From Massospora cicadina (lineage: Eukaryota; Entomophthoromycota; Entomophthoromycetes; Entomophthorales; Entomophthoraceae), in assembly GCA_022478985.1 (NCBI GenBank), contig JAKSZP010007888.1, positions 186,001 through 250,000 of the forward strand: a DNA stretch of 64,000 nt. The letters are read 5' to 3'. Position 1 is the first letter of the stretch. Each line of letters opens with the position of its first letter. Positions 47,625 through 58,280 of the stretch are shown one piece after another. The position numbers were made by a program, and so were the translations under genes. A model generated the notes under the pieces. That model worked only from the letters and a program-made list of their open reading frames with translations, searched no databases and had not been told where the DNA came from.

Positions 47625-48526
47625 CTAAATTTTGGGGAAGGTATTTTTAATGGAATTTTTAAGAAGAAAAATCAACCAACAATTTTCTCAGTGCGATGCA
47701 ATTGATTAGATAGTTGTCAATTTGAAGGGAAAACAAGCTGAGATTGGGTCCCGCAAGTTTGACCTAACCAGAGAATTATTTAAGAATGGGTGGGTTAGAT
47801 CCCTAGGAACTGACATCAAAAAATCTCAGTGGAGGGCCAAGTCACTGTCAGTTTGACCTCGAACGTCCAAACCAAGGCTTGGCTATGTTTCTGATGGTTG
47901 GCACGATGGCGTTTGGCCCAAAAAGCAGTGGGAATCCCCTAAGGCCACCCCACATAGGGGTGGGCCCATTTAGTTGGGAACAGGTTTGGGACACCCAACC
48001 CACCCGTGCTCAGTTGCTGGGCCATTTATTCAGTCAGTGGCGTCAGGTCAGGTGCAATGCCCAATTTGCCAACAAGGAGCTTCAAAACCTCATCAATGGT
48101 GTCTAATGCTATTGCCTGCCCATTGGGGGTGATGCCTGACAGATTTGGGAGGGGGGAGATTTTTCCGATCATCATGTTAACCAAATCACAACTGTCAGGC
48201 ATTCTGGCCAATAGATCGGTCTTCATATCATTTCAACTATTTGAAATCCAAACATCAGGCTGATTGCCGCTCGAATCAGTTGCAATCAATTTCATTTTGG
48301 TGATCTCAGTGCAGATTTCACTGATTCCTTGTAGCAGTTCTGCCAAGGAGAGTGTGGGTACTAGAAGTGGGATCCGAAGTGGAAGGCTGTTACCCAGCAC
48401 TTGTCTACCATGTGAGCGAGATTGCCCTGAGTAACGAGGGGTATGGCCATCCTCTTTGGTACCTTCTTGCTTGGGAATGAGAAAATCGCCTAATCAATAC
48501 CCAGAGGATGTTCCCTGGGACTTACA
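47625..48526 (-). repeat. A-family LTR fragment inside element E
   Basis: Related to 6240-7127 and to 330-1223 all along: ACAATTTTCTCAGTGC, AAGGCCACCCCAC and TTGGTACCTTCTT are shared. It ends at CTTACA like the A LTRs. The first 330 bp (plus strand) of the A LTR are missing, and no target duplication of ATTAT (48527-48531) was found on the left, so this is a truncated insertion or a deletion product. The frames at 47879, 48006 and 48026 are LTR sequence. Confidence 0.82.
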
Positions 48527-49021
48527 ATTATCCACCTTCATGTTATGGGAATGGCGAGCTAGCATCTTCTGAACTGGTTCATCCTCGTCCTCCCAAGCAT
48601 CAGAGGTCATTAGAAGATAATGTAGCCGCTCTGCTTCACTATTTATAATATGAAGTATGGGAAGCCAAGTCAACCCATCAACATTCATATGGCTTGTCCC
48701 AGCTTGGTGTACAAAAGTCATATTATAGTGCTGGAGCTTCAGAGCCCAGGGTGCCAGCCGCCCAGTTAATCCTTCATACTTTGTAACTACTTTTAAAGAG
48801 GCATGATAAGTGACCACTTTAAATGAGGTCCCATATAAGAAATGGCGGTAATGTTTAACAGCAAGCAGAACGGCCAGGCATTCCTTCTCCATGACGCTAT
48901 AGTTGCTTTCAGCCTTAAAGAGCATCTTGCTAAAATATGAAATGGGGTGATCAACCCCATGCTCATCCAGTTGAGCCAAGATAGCTCCAACCGCACTGTT
49001 GGAAGCATCAGTAAACAACAT
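48527..49021 (-). pseudogene. RNase H, element E
   Basis: An open frame from 49021 with all family blocks: MLFTDASNSAVGAILAQLDE with catalytic D, HPISYFSKML, SVMEKECLAVLLAVKHYRHF with catalytic E, VVTYHASLKVV (the TDH motif reads TYH, so one catalytic D is lost), LAPWALKLQHYNM and NVDGLTWLPIL (normally DALSRLP). The frame runs on to 48494, but its last residues come from the inserted A-family LTR. Confidence 0.85.
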
Positions 49022-49029
49022 AAAGGGAT

Positions 49030-49949
49030 CACTATAATCAGTGTGTCACAGGATAGGCCGTTGCTGCAGCAGCTTTTTTAACGTTTCAAAAGCAGCTTGT
49101 TGTTATGCTCCCCTAATGGAAAGGGGCGATTTTAGTTAAGAGTCGTACAAGGGGCTCACTGATCTGAGCGAATTTGAGGATGAATTGATGGTAGTACTCC
49201 ATCATACCCAAGGACACCTGAATATCGTGGAGGGTTTTGGGAGCAGGAATCTTGGATATCGCCTTGACCTTATCTTTGAGAGGCTGGATCCCATCAGAGG
49301 AGATGGAGGCCCAGGAAGCCCAACTTCTTTTGGAAGAATGTACATTTGGAGGGCTTCAGATATTATGAGAGTCCCGTAAGCGTTGGAACACTTCCTTTAA
49401 ATGATAAAAATGCTCATTGAAAGTTTTGGAGAAAATGGTAATATCTTCTAGATATATAATTATGCAACTAAGCTTCTGATCCTGCAAGATATGCTCCATG
49501 GCTCGTTGGAAAGATGCGGGTACATTCCACAACCCTTGTGATAGTCAGGTAGGTTGGAAAAGGCCCTCACTTCAGATGTGTGCACACTTTTCCTGATCTT
49601 GTGGGGAGAGGTCCATTTGCTAGTGTCCTCTAGCAAACACCATGGCAGAAAAGAACTTGTACCCAGAAAGTTGGTCCAATGCGTCATCAATTCTAGGGAT
49701 TGGGTAGCTGTCCTTCTTGGTGATGTTATTCAACTTGCAGTATACATAACTACTCGATGTTCATCATTCTTTTTTTATGAGTAATAGTGGGGATGACCAG
49801 GGACTTTGAGAAGGCACCAGCAGGCCCGCGTCCAGTAATTGTTTTATCTCCGTCCTCATCTGGAGCTCCTCATCTTTTAATTTAGAATAAGGCTTGGATT
49901 GTCTAAGCTTGGCATCACCAACGTCAATAGTGTGGCACCAGCCCTTCAT
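49030..49949 (-). pseudogene. Reverse transcriptase, element E
   Basis: The frame at 49764-49949 is the RT N-terminus (SKPYSKLKDEELQMRTEIKQ, then LLVPSQSPWSSPLLLIKKE). Beyond it the sequence continues with frame changes through palm and thumb (49460-49690 region, YLEDIT-like sequence near 49450). The catalytic box cannot be read in a single frame. The RNase H follows directly at 49021. Confidence 0.7.
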
Positions 49950-49969
49950 ATGCCCATAGTCAGTATTGG

Positions 49970-50760
49970 ATTTGAAGAAAATAACACTATAGGAATCTAG
50001 TTAGGAATGAACTTTATTAAGTTAGTCAGGAGTTAGATCATCATAAATCTGAACGTTTGGCAAAGCGCATACATTTGGTCAGTGGGTAGTCCCATATCTA
50101 ACATGGACCCAATATAATGGACTTGGTGGATGTCATCAATGGGCAGCAACAGGACATTCCAATTTATTGATGCTTCTTTACAACCATGTCCTTGTTCGTG
50201 AGATTTCCCAGAAGGTTGATAGGTCACTGGTAGGCAGGGTCTAGGATACCTGGCAACACCTGAGGTTCCACAGAGCTGATTACATCAAAGATAATTATGT
50301 GCAGTAGGCAGTTGCAGGGGAATTTCATTACAATTTTGGTGTCTATCACCTCTTTTCCACCCACTTTGACTACTACCTCCTCAGACGCATACAATGGAAT
50401 GCCCTCTGAACCATCTATAGAATTAGGCAGCTTTTTAATGTTTCATCCTGATGTGGTATATGTAAAGGTGAGGGAAGAAGAAGGATACTCAACTATGCAT
50501 GTATATTCCTTATTCTTAGGCTCATCATTTGTAAAGACTAGAGGAACTTCATAGATTAGAAGGGATGTAAATTCCTGTTTCATATCGATGTTTCCATAAT
50601 ATTATTTCATGAATTGCGTGTCAATGAGTAGGTCGTAAGCGTTATTGTTTAGTGCTACAGAGGGGGCAGCCAGTAGGAGACTCCCAATTCGTATGAGTAG
50701 AGAAGTGTAGGCTCAATTAGCTCGTGTATTGTTAGGTCCTGCAGTACCATACTCTTGCAA
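49970..50760 (-). pseudogene. Protease-RT linker, element E
   Basis: Lies between the protease active site (about 50850) and the RT start (49949). Only short frames (for example 50033-50227) are seen; no domain can be named. Confidence 0.4.
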
Positions 50761-51226
50761 ATAATCCAGGTCAGGCGCCAACTTAATTTTATTTATGAAC
50801 TTTGATGAGACTACGTTCATTGGTGCACCCGTATCAAGGACAGCTAGATCACGCACTTTATTGATAGCAACCTTCACCTTAGTTAAAGTAGTACCAAAGG
50901 TAGGGGGAGGGCGAGGACCTCCTTCAAACAGAGAGTGGAGGCAAGGCGTTGAGCCTTTGCAGGGTAATTATTTTTTATACTTGGAGGGTATGGACCTGAT
51001 GAGTGGATCAGAGCACTGTCCCAATAAGCTGATCAGCATCACTATCAGTATCAATCACCTCTGAAAACCTCAACAACTGTTGAAGATAAGTTCGTCGTGG
51101 TATTATGGCTATATCAATCTGTTCAGGCATCTTTATCTGGAACATGAACTTCCATTGGAGAACCCAAAACATAATAGCCTTCATCTTCATCACCTCCTTC
51201 AGAATCATCATCAGAGGGATTTTCAA
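50760..51226 (-). pseudogene. Retropepsin, element E
   Basis: The minus strand around 50780-50880 encodes VAINKVRDLAVLDTGAPMNV and then VSSKFINKIKLAPDLDY. The catalytic DTGA is intact and the following .N.V and K.AP match the proteases of D and F2. The upstream frame at 51008-51226 is the acidic linker. Stops and shifts lie between the parts. Confidence 0.72.
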
Positions 51227-51296
51227 TACACCTCATTGAGATACTAGGCGGAGGCAGAGAAACCGGCTTAATTTTATCACAGGGGAGAGCTTTATC

Positions 51297-52294
51297 CTAC
51301 TCATCTACCCATTTTGATGAAGGGAGCATCGTGGCTGTACCAGTTTTTGGGGAAGATGATGGAAGTGTAATGGCTTTGGCATTTGCCTTAGGAGAGATCA
51401 GCTTGAGCTTCCCCATAATGGCAGGTTTTGAACTAGGGGAAGCCAAAGTTGATCCTGAAGATGGTTGAGACAGTGGCTTAGGTAGGTGTAATGCATTATT
51501 CACCTTAGTATTCTGCTCTGGTAGAGAGGAATCAGGCAAAGCAATAACTGACTTCACCGGCTGAATTTTTGAATTTGAAGTTAGAGGGGAGTGCTTCCCA
51601 ATAACTGCCAATATTTCCTGGCTATCCTTACATGGGGGAGGTTTGATTTGCGCTGCAGTGCTGCAGACGCAGGTCTCCATAGGGATACAGCCATGGAAGA
51701 GGCTGGAGGGGCCATAGTTGATTCACGTTTTTGAGCGTTTTGCAGAGGTTCAGGTTCATAGAAGTCAGCCACTGCTAGTAATGCCTCTTTGATATCACGT
51801 ACCATTTTAAAGGTATGCTTAACTGAGGAGATATGTATTGTTAAAGAGGGATACAACACTAAGATAGCCACTATAGCAGCAATGGCATCATCTAGTTGAA
51901 GCAGTTTGGCTAGTAGCAGAGGAAGAGCTTTGCTGTAAAATCGCTCAAAAAATGAGGGGATCAATCCCCCTGCTTGTAGGCTAAGGCACATAAAGGCTTG
52001 TTTTAACCATTGTAAACTTTGCATGGAACCAAACTCATCAATTAGCGCTTGTTTTACCTCCGCCCAGGTGGTAAGTGTGGTTACTTGAGGAACCATGATT
52101 TCTTGGGCATCCAAAATCAAGCAGGGAAGAATAAACTTGCTTTTTATGATGATCAGTATCTCCTTCCATTGCAGATTCATAAACATATAGGAAGGAGGCG
52201 ATACTGCCTTCACCAGGTGTGAATTTGTCCCTGAATGGAGGTTTAACCATAATAGGGGAGAACCCATGAGGGCCTTGGGGAGAGTGCTACTCAA
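51297..52294 (-). pseudogene. Gag, element E
   Basis: The frame at 51581-52294 (237 aa) opens about 90 bp inside the primer site. It holds a capsid-like segment (WAEVKQALIDEFGSMQSL, FERFYSKALPLLLAKLLQLD, VLYPSLTIHISSVKHTF). The overlapping frame at 51297-51680 is a Pro/Ser/Lys-rich tail (KIQPVKSVIALPDSSLPE, PSSGSTLASPSSKP), reached by a frameshift near 51660. CVCSTAAQIKPPPCKD might be a ruined zinc knuckle, but I cannot support it. Confidence 0.65.
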
Positions 52295-52385
52295 GCCTTT
52301 GAGGCGAGCTAAAGCACTGGCTAGTTGATTCTATAAAGCATCTAGCTTTGATTCCAGCATAGTCAATTTTATCGTATACAGGCAT

Positions 52386-52403
52386 CCCCTGTAGTGAACA
52401 CCA
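52386..52403 (-). other. Primer-binding site of element E
   Basis: The minus strand reads TGGTGTTCACTACAGGGG, 3 bp from the LTR; it is one base away from TGGTGCTCACTACAGGGG. Confidence 0.8.
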
Positions 52404-52406
52404 ATT

Positions 52407-53159
52407 TTTAGAAAACCAGCTGATTTTTGCTCGCTGGTGCTTCATGCCCACTGGTTTATCCAAAAGTTTGTAAGAATGTTAAAAATAAATAGAAAGCTCT
52501 AATAAAACTGAATTCTTACAAATTTTATTAAGAGCATGCTAAAGGGAAAAAAACGACCCCCCTCAATCTCTGACCATTTGATATACAAAGTATTTCACTG
52601 GTTGAGGGGAATTCAGGGATATGTTCATAATAGCTTAACCTAATTTGAATTAGGAAATATGAAGGAATAATGAATCACAACTTGTGAACTTGCTTCAGGG
52701 CAGTGGATGAAAGAAGAGTAATTTTGATTGGCCAAAGTGTACCCATGAGGTAATGTTTTTATGAACTTAAGACAATCACTGCCCAAGATTTTTCTTGCAC
52801 ATTGGGGGACCCCCGCCAATCCTATAAAAGGGGGGTCCTCGTATAGATGCATTAAAGGACTTTGGGGTGGTGGGGGGAGTGTCTTCCGATGGTAGCCCCA
52901 AAGTCCATCGTGTGGTTGGAGTAATTTGCCCATTTTGATTTTATGTTTGGTGCCCGTAGAGGTTTCAAGCTCATGTTACCCCAATTAATGGGGTTCCACT
53001 GAGAATTGGCCAGGGTCTTTTGGCTAATATTCTTGATATGATCATTAAAATCATTTTTAAAGGCATTGGAGTATTGCAAATGGCCGACATTTCCCTTATT
53101 TTAGCTGAATTCACCCTGCAACATCCTTATTTTTCAGCAGCAAAAGCAAATGTCCAACA
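52407..53159 (-). repeat. 5' LTR of element E
   Basis: Partner of 45506-46251. The outer end matches (TGTTGGACATTTGC in element orientation). The inner end has lost the CA dinucleotide (AA), one sign of decay after insertion. Confidence 0.92.
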
Positions 53160-54120
53160 TAATTGATATGATTACTAGTTAGTTGCTCCCCAAATTTGGA
53201 TTGAACCAAAATTAGTGATACACCGAGTTTGGAAGTAGGATCAAGTGGGGCCAATTGGTGGCCCCAAATTAGTATAAGGATCACTGGCGACTAATAGCTG
53301 AGGATGAATCAATAAGTATCAGTCAGCGGAATCAATGTTTGACACCAAATGTCATTCATGGAATGTTGTGGGAATTTACTGTGAAAAGCTGATGTACTCA
53401 CTTCAATCATTCATCTATGATTTGGCGGCCTGTACTATATATTCAATGTTAGCAGATCTGACAATTATGAGTTTGAGGTGGCTGAGGTTGTTTCCAATGC
53501 CTCATTTATTATAATAAATTATCACCTGAATAAGGCGATTCCTAATCAATTGAGTAAATAACTCAATAAGAGATGTCAGTGAGATGCTGAGATATTCTGA
53601 GTCAAAGAAAGTGAGGAAACTGTTTAGTGCATTATTATCAACTCAAAGGTCAAATCCAAATTTGACATTTATTTAGATTAGTCTTATATACAGCTAACCA
53701 GTGAATTAAGGCTGAGGATGAGTAAAAACTAATTCAGACATCTGGAAGGATGAGGTGAGGGGGTCGACGCCAGGGAAGAGAATAGTGCAGTGGAAGAATA
53801 AGAAGAGTGGCTGGCTGGAAGAACCAGTGGAAGAGCTGATAGGTCAGCGGTGGGCTCAGTAGCCCTGTTGTAAATAGTATAAATACCTGGCGCTTCCCTT
53901 AAAGAAAGATCTCCATTTGCCTAATCTACATTTTTTTATAGTTTATATTTATTTCATTGGTTGAAATTTAGGCTGGGGGACCCCCAAATTGTGCAGGTGA
54001 AACGCTAAGGGGTTAGCCGGTGCTTCTGGCCCTGTTGCCTAAGGCAAAATGGTAAGGACTGACCAGTCTTCATAATGGTTGGCCGCCCAACTAACAGAGC
54101 CCATGGTCGATTTTCTGACA
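53160..54120 (+). repeat. Left LTR of element G, rest after the E insertion
   Basis: Begins with the second TAATT and matches 54412-55371. It carries a TATA box TATAAATA at 53878-53885 with TACCTGGC after it. It ends CGATTTTCTGACA, directly before the primer site. Confidence 0.88.
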
Positions 54121-54312
54121 GTGGTGCCCACTACAGGGGACTCTACTAGTTGGTGCTTAAGTAGCTGATGGGTTGGTGAAGAGGTGGCGGGGATATGCCA
54201 CTGTGGTTTGGTTCCAGCGGGTGTTGGTGGTGGGGAGGGGCAAGTCCTGGCCGCCCACTCCACACGCTGAGGTTGGAAGCAGGAGGATTACCATCTGGTT
54301 AAGTGGGGGGAA
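54121..54312 (+). other. Interior of element G: primer site, GT-rich filler, polypurine tract
   Basis: TGGTGCCCACTACAGGGG (54122-54139) is the primer-binding site, of the same type as in C, D and E. AAGTGGGGGGAA (54301-54312) is the polypurine tract. The roughly 160 bp between are GT-rich and hold no protein motif; the minus frame at 54039-54263 crosses the LTR boundary and is not a gene. Confidence 0.82.
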
Positions 54313-55371
54313 TGTCATGATTTTAGCCAGATGGAATCCTCAAATACTTTATCTTTATTTGGGATGAAATGGCCAATCCTGGCGGAATGGCTCATTGAAT
54401 AAATCTCGTTGTAATTGATACAATTACTAGTTAGTTGCTCCCTAATTTAGGGGGAGCCAAAATTAGTATTCTGCCATGTTTGGTAGTAGGTTCAAGTGAG
54501 GCCAATTGGCGGCCCCAAATTAGTAAAAGGATCACTGGCGCCTATTTCTGAGGATGAATCAATAAGTATCAGTCAGCGGAATCTGTGTTTGACGCCACTG
54601 CCATTCATGAAACATTGTCTAAATTTCCAGTAAAAAGATGATTTATTCATTTCAATTGTTCATCTATGATTTTACTGCCTGTACTTATGCAATGTTAGCG
54701 GATCTGACAATTATAAGTTTGAGGTGGCCGAGGTTGTTTCCAGTGCCTCATTTATTATGATCAATTATCACCTGAATAGTGTAATTTCTAATTAATTAAC
54801 TGAGATAATTCAATAAAAGATGTCGCTAAGATGCCAAGATATTGTGATTCAAAGCGATTGACCAAAGCTGTTTCCAGTGCATACAATCACTTCAAAGGTC
54901 AAATCCAGTATGACATTCATTTAGATCAATCTTTTATACAGCTCACCAGTGAATTAAGTCTGAGGATGAGCTAAAACTAATTCAGACATCTGGAAGGATG
55001 AGGTGAGAGGGTTGGCGCTAGGGAAGAGAATAGTTCAGTGAAAGAATAAGAAGAGTGGTTGGCTGGAAGAACCAGTGGAAGAGCTGATAGGTCAGCATGG
55101 GCGCAGTAGCCCTATTGTAAATACTATAAATACCTGGCAATTCCCTTTTTTGATAAATATCTCCCTTTGCCTAATCTACCTTTTGTTATAAGTTTATATT
55201 CATTTTGTTGGTTAAAGATTAGGCTGGGGGATCCCCAAATGGCATGGCGAACATGCCAAGGAATTAGCCGGCACTGCTGGCCCCATTGCCTAAGGAGAAA
55301 TGGTAGGGGATGACCAGTCTTCATACTGGTTGGCTTGACAACTAGCAGTGCTCATAGGCAATTTTCTGACA
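54313..55371 (+). repeat. Right LTR of element G
   Basis: Starts TGTCATGATTTTAGCC and ends CAATTTTCTGACA. TATA box TATAAATA at 55125-55132. Length 1059 bp. Confidence 0.9.
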
Positions 55372-55376
55372 CCATT

Positions 55377-56930
55377 ATTATAGTAGGTTAATGATTAAGA
55401 ATTTTTTATTTTTGAGAAAATGTTTTTTGATGATTATTAAACGCTGCTAAACTTAGCATGACTAAAGAAGACAATTCCAAAGGTGAGCCGTTAAGCTAAT
55501 GTAAGTATTAGATGCTATAATTCGCTTCATCTTTTTTTTAAAGGAGAAGGTTCTCAATTTGACCTGTATATATTTTTTGTTCTTAATCTATGTTTGTTAA
55601 CGCATAACTCTGAAAATACTAGACAAAAACAGATGATCTTATTTTTAAAAAAAGAGGATACTACAACCTAGATCCCATTATATTTTTGTAAGGATCAGTC
55701 CAGTATCTGAGCATTGATTTAGTAAATAGATTAAATGGATTGGAAGCAATGGATTTCAACTGTGAGACCAGTTCATTGCTAGAAGGACTTAATATGGAGT
55801 TGTCAGATCAATAGCATCAAATCATCTTTTTTAAATCTGGCGTCACTTTTGATAGTTGGACATCCATAGGTTTACAGTAATTAAACCTATTGACTTAAGT
55901 AAGAGACTATAAAACTGCATAATAAAACCATTGAATCTGTCAAATCAACTAAAAACCCACCAACCACTCAACCAAAACTAACTGAACTCATTTCATCAAC
56001 CAATCATCAACTGTATACAGAAAGAAGTGGACTATTGATTTAGCTTAATAACCACCAATTGCTTAAAAAACCAAAAGGGCTAAAATTTTAATTAAATCAC
56101 CATCTGCTTAATAAAATTAATGAGCCAATCAGATTTCTCAGATACAACATTAATCATCCAAAATGATATAAAGATTACCATTATACTTATGATATCATTG
56201 ATACATTTTATATAGAATTCATGTATCTTTTATGTAATCAAGAAAACGGAACCATCATGATATAATTTCTATAGTCCTATGTATTTGTGTTAAATTTACT
56301 ATTTTGTATATTTGTTTATAAGATACTATATAAGATGGAAAACATTTATTTATATTTATTTAAAAAGAATGAGGGCATAAAAATTTATATAGATATAGTG
56401 ATTTTTAAAATAAAATTTGGAAAACAGAACCCATTTTAGAAATGGCACTATTTTTTGAAAAAATGTACCCAGATTTTTTTGGAAATAAAAACCTGAGTTT
56501 TTTTGGGAAAAAAGAACATCCTAAAAAGGAACTAAAAAAATATGAAATAATTAAGAAAAAATGAATTTTCAATGAAACTCCTTTTTTAGTTGGTGCTATA
56601 CTCCAACCTGACTCATGGAATTTTTCCCACAAATACAAAATTTGAGCTTATATCAGATAAGGTCTAAGTTTGTTATAAAAAGAACTTAGTATATACAGTG
56701 CTGAGCATATTTGTTATAATTAGCTAAATATAAGTCAAATTAAATTATGGCGCTAACATCAAAAAAGGTTTAGAGTATATTCATATTTTCAGGATATTTC
56801 ATACTTTTCAGTGTTTTTTTAGGGTTTTTTTTTAGAAAATATGGTAAACAACATTTTAGTAATTATTTTGGGATTTTTTCCTTTCTAAAGTTTGTCACAC
56901 AGAACATTAATTGTTAAGTGCATTGTAGCC
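55377..56930. other. AT-rich spacer with A/T mini-repeats
   Basis: No gene seen. Around 56449-56515 blocks of TTTTTT(T)G...AAAAA follow each other three times. This gives the phenylalanine-rich frame at 56405-56638, which is low complexity and not a gene. Confidence 0.5.
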
Positions 56931-57543
56931 TTTGTCATCCTCTCTGAAGGTCAGAGCCTTCAAATGCTGTTTTATTATTAGTCAAATGCAGTTACAGCAG
57001 AATCTCAAAGGGACTGAATTGCCTACGGAAATTTTCTGAACTGAAATTTGTCATTGAGGTTACCTTCTTTGCTTTGGACAGGCAAGGTCATCTGTACAAG
57101 AACAGGAAAAATATTCGCTAGTGAAAATACTAGGAAATCTTAAGGTATTTTTATTAATTAATTTTGGAGATATTTATAGGCCACAGGGATATCTGCGTTC
57201 ACCTAGGGTTAACTTGTCATGATAATCAGAAATAAGTTGGGTAATGAGACCTCTTTACTGATGTGGCAGGTGATGTAGGATTTCCTTAAATATGACCTTC
57301 TTTTTCCAGGGCAGCCAATTATGGGGATCTCTGAGTGGCAAGATCGCCACTAGCAGACTCAGTGCCTTTGTTAGTAGAATCAGTGGATCATTCTAGAATT
57401 TGAGTTTTCTTTTGCCTAGCTGAGTTTACATGGTTCAGTCATTATCTTTGCTCATTGTATTGGCGGAGCTTCTATGACCAATTGGCAACTCAGGTCATGT
57501 TCAAATCCCACTCAGGTCCATCTGATTCTAATGATTCCTAACA
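56930..57543 (-). repeat. Possible 3' LTR of element F (uncertain)
   Basis: Lies where the 3' LTR should be, after integrase. On the minus strand it has a TATA-like CCTATAAATATC (about 57170-57181) and ends in TGCACTTA, like the F 5' LTR. However, the rest does not align with 61970-62341, so the call is tentative. Confidence 0.25.
57430..57540 (+). other. tRNA-like stretch with box B
   Basis: ATTGGCGGAGCTTC (about 57459-57472) followed by GTTCAAATCCC (57499-57509) resembles boxes A and B of a tRNA or SINE head. No cloverleaf closes and no target duplication was found, so it is only a candidate. Confidence 0.25.
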
Positions 57544-57599
57544 ATGTCCCTTCAAGATTTTTCCAAGGAGGGACATAATTTTGTAGAATATAGCATATA

Positions 57600-58280
57600 C
57601 ATGATTTACAACATCACCTGACTTCACAGAAGCAAATTGATTATAGGGGACCCCAATAGTTAATATTTCAGTAAGGACCTGACCACAGAGTATCAAGTTT
57701 ATGTATTCATCCCCTGGCTAGTGATGGTAAAATAGGACAAGGAATCTAAATGGAACTCAGGCAGTACTGGACTCCAGGCGTTCCATTGATCAGCTTCTCT
57801 TTGTCAAATAGTTCTCATGGATCTAGCAGGCGTTGCTTGTAGCCTAAATAGTTCATTGGCCAATCTTTACATGGCTATTCAGTGGTTTCTGGTGTAAGAG
57901 TTTTTAGTATAGGCTGCACACCAGAGGGCAAAATTGGTTCTTGCCATAAAAGGTTCATAAAAGTTACATTTAAATGATTTGATGAGCAAATATGATATGC
58001 TATTGAAGCCACTGGTAATTATTCATTCCATCTTGAAGGATCATAGAAAACTATCTCACAAAGGGTAACAAATAAAGAACTGTTCTAATTCTACAGCTCT
58101 GTTTGTATCTGGATGATAAGGTGTCATGAAAGAATGACAAGTGCCATTATAGAGTTAATATTGGCCTCTACACTGGAAATAAAATTGGTACCATTGTCAG
58201 ACAGCAGCACCTTGGGACTTCCGTGGTGACTGAAGACCTGCTTCAGCAAGAAAGACGCGGTTGCTTTGGAATTTGGGGAG
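57600..58280 (-). pseudogene. Integrase, second half, element F
   Basis: Directly left of the solo LTR the minus strand encodes PNSKATASFLLKQVFSHHG then VLLSDNGTNFISS with the second catalytic D. Further left, with stops, come the C-terminal part and a GPY-like DTLWSGPY (about 57690). It continues the reading of 59226-59560. Confidence 0.7.
58276..58280. repeat. Target duplication GGGAG, left copy
   Basis: GGGAG directly before the solo LTR; repeated at 59221-59225. Confidence 0.88.

Larger units (their letters stand above)
45506..53159 (-). mobile_element. Element E: Ty3/Gypsy nested in the LTR of element G
   Basis: LTRs of 746 and 753 bp, perfect 5-bp target duplication TAATT (45501-45505, 53160-53164), primer site, gag, protease with intact DTGA, RT, RNase H, integrase and polypurine tract, all on the minus strand; 7654 bp in total. 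About 185 bp of the two LTRs are identical (45837-46021 and the matching block near 52739-52923). It seems to be the youngest two-LTR element here. It contains a 0.9-kb fragment of an A-family LTR between RNase H and integrase. Confidence 0.94.
45402..55371 (+). mobile_element. Element G: non-autonomous LTR element, LTR split by element E
   Basis: The left LTR is in two pieces (45402-45505 and 53160-54120, 1060 bp in sum, counting one TAATT) and the right LTR is 54313-55371 (1059 bp). Between them are only 192 bp: a primer site, a GT-rich stretch and a polypurine tract, with no gag or pol. Such elements depend on proteins from an autonomous relative. Flanks CTATG (45397-45401) and CCATT (55372-55376) agree at only 3 of 5 bases, so the target duplication is not secure. 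Confidence 0.88.

Noticed and set aside
45772..52933. A repeated minus-strand frame of about 85-97 aa (45772-46029 and 52640-52933).
   Set aside because: It is LTR sequence of element E. The frames match because the LTRs match, and it has no domain.
56405..56638. A 77-aa phenylalanine-rich frame.
   Set aside because: It comes from A/T homopolymers, is low in complexity and has no neighbours of interest.
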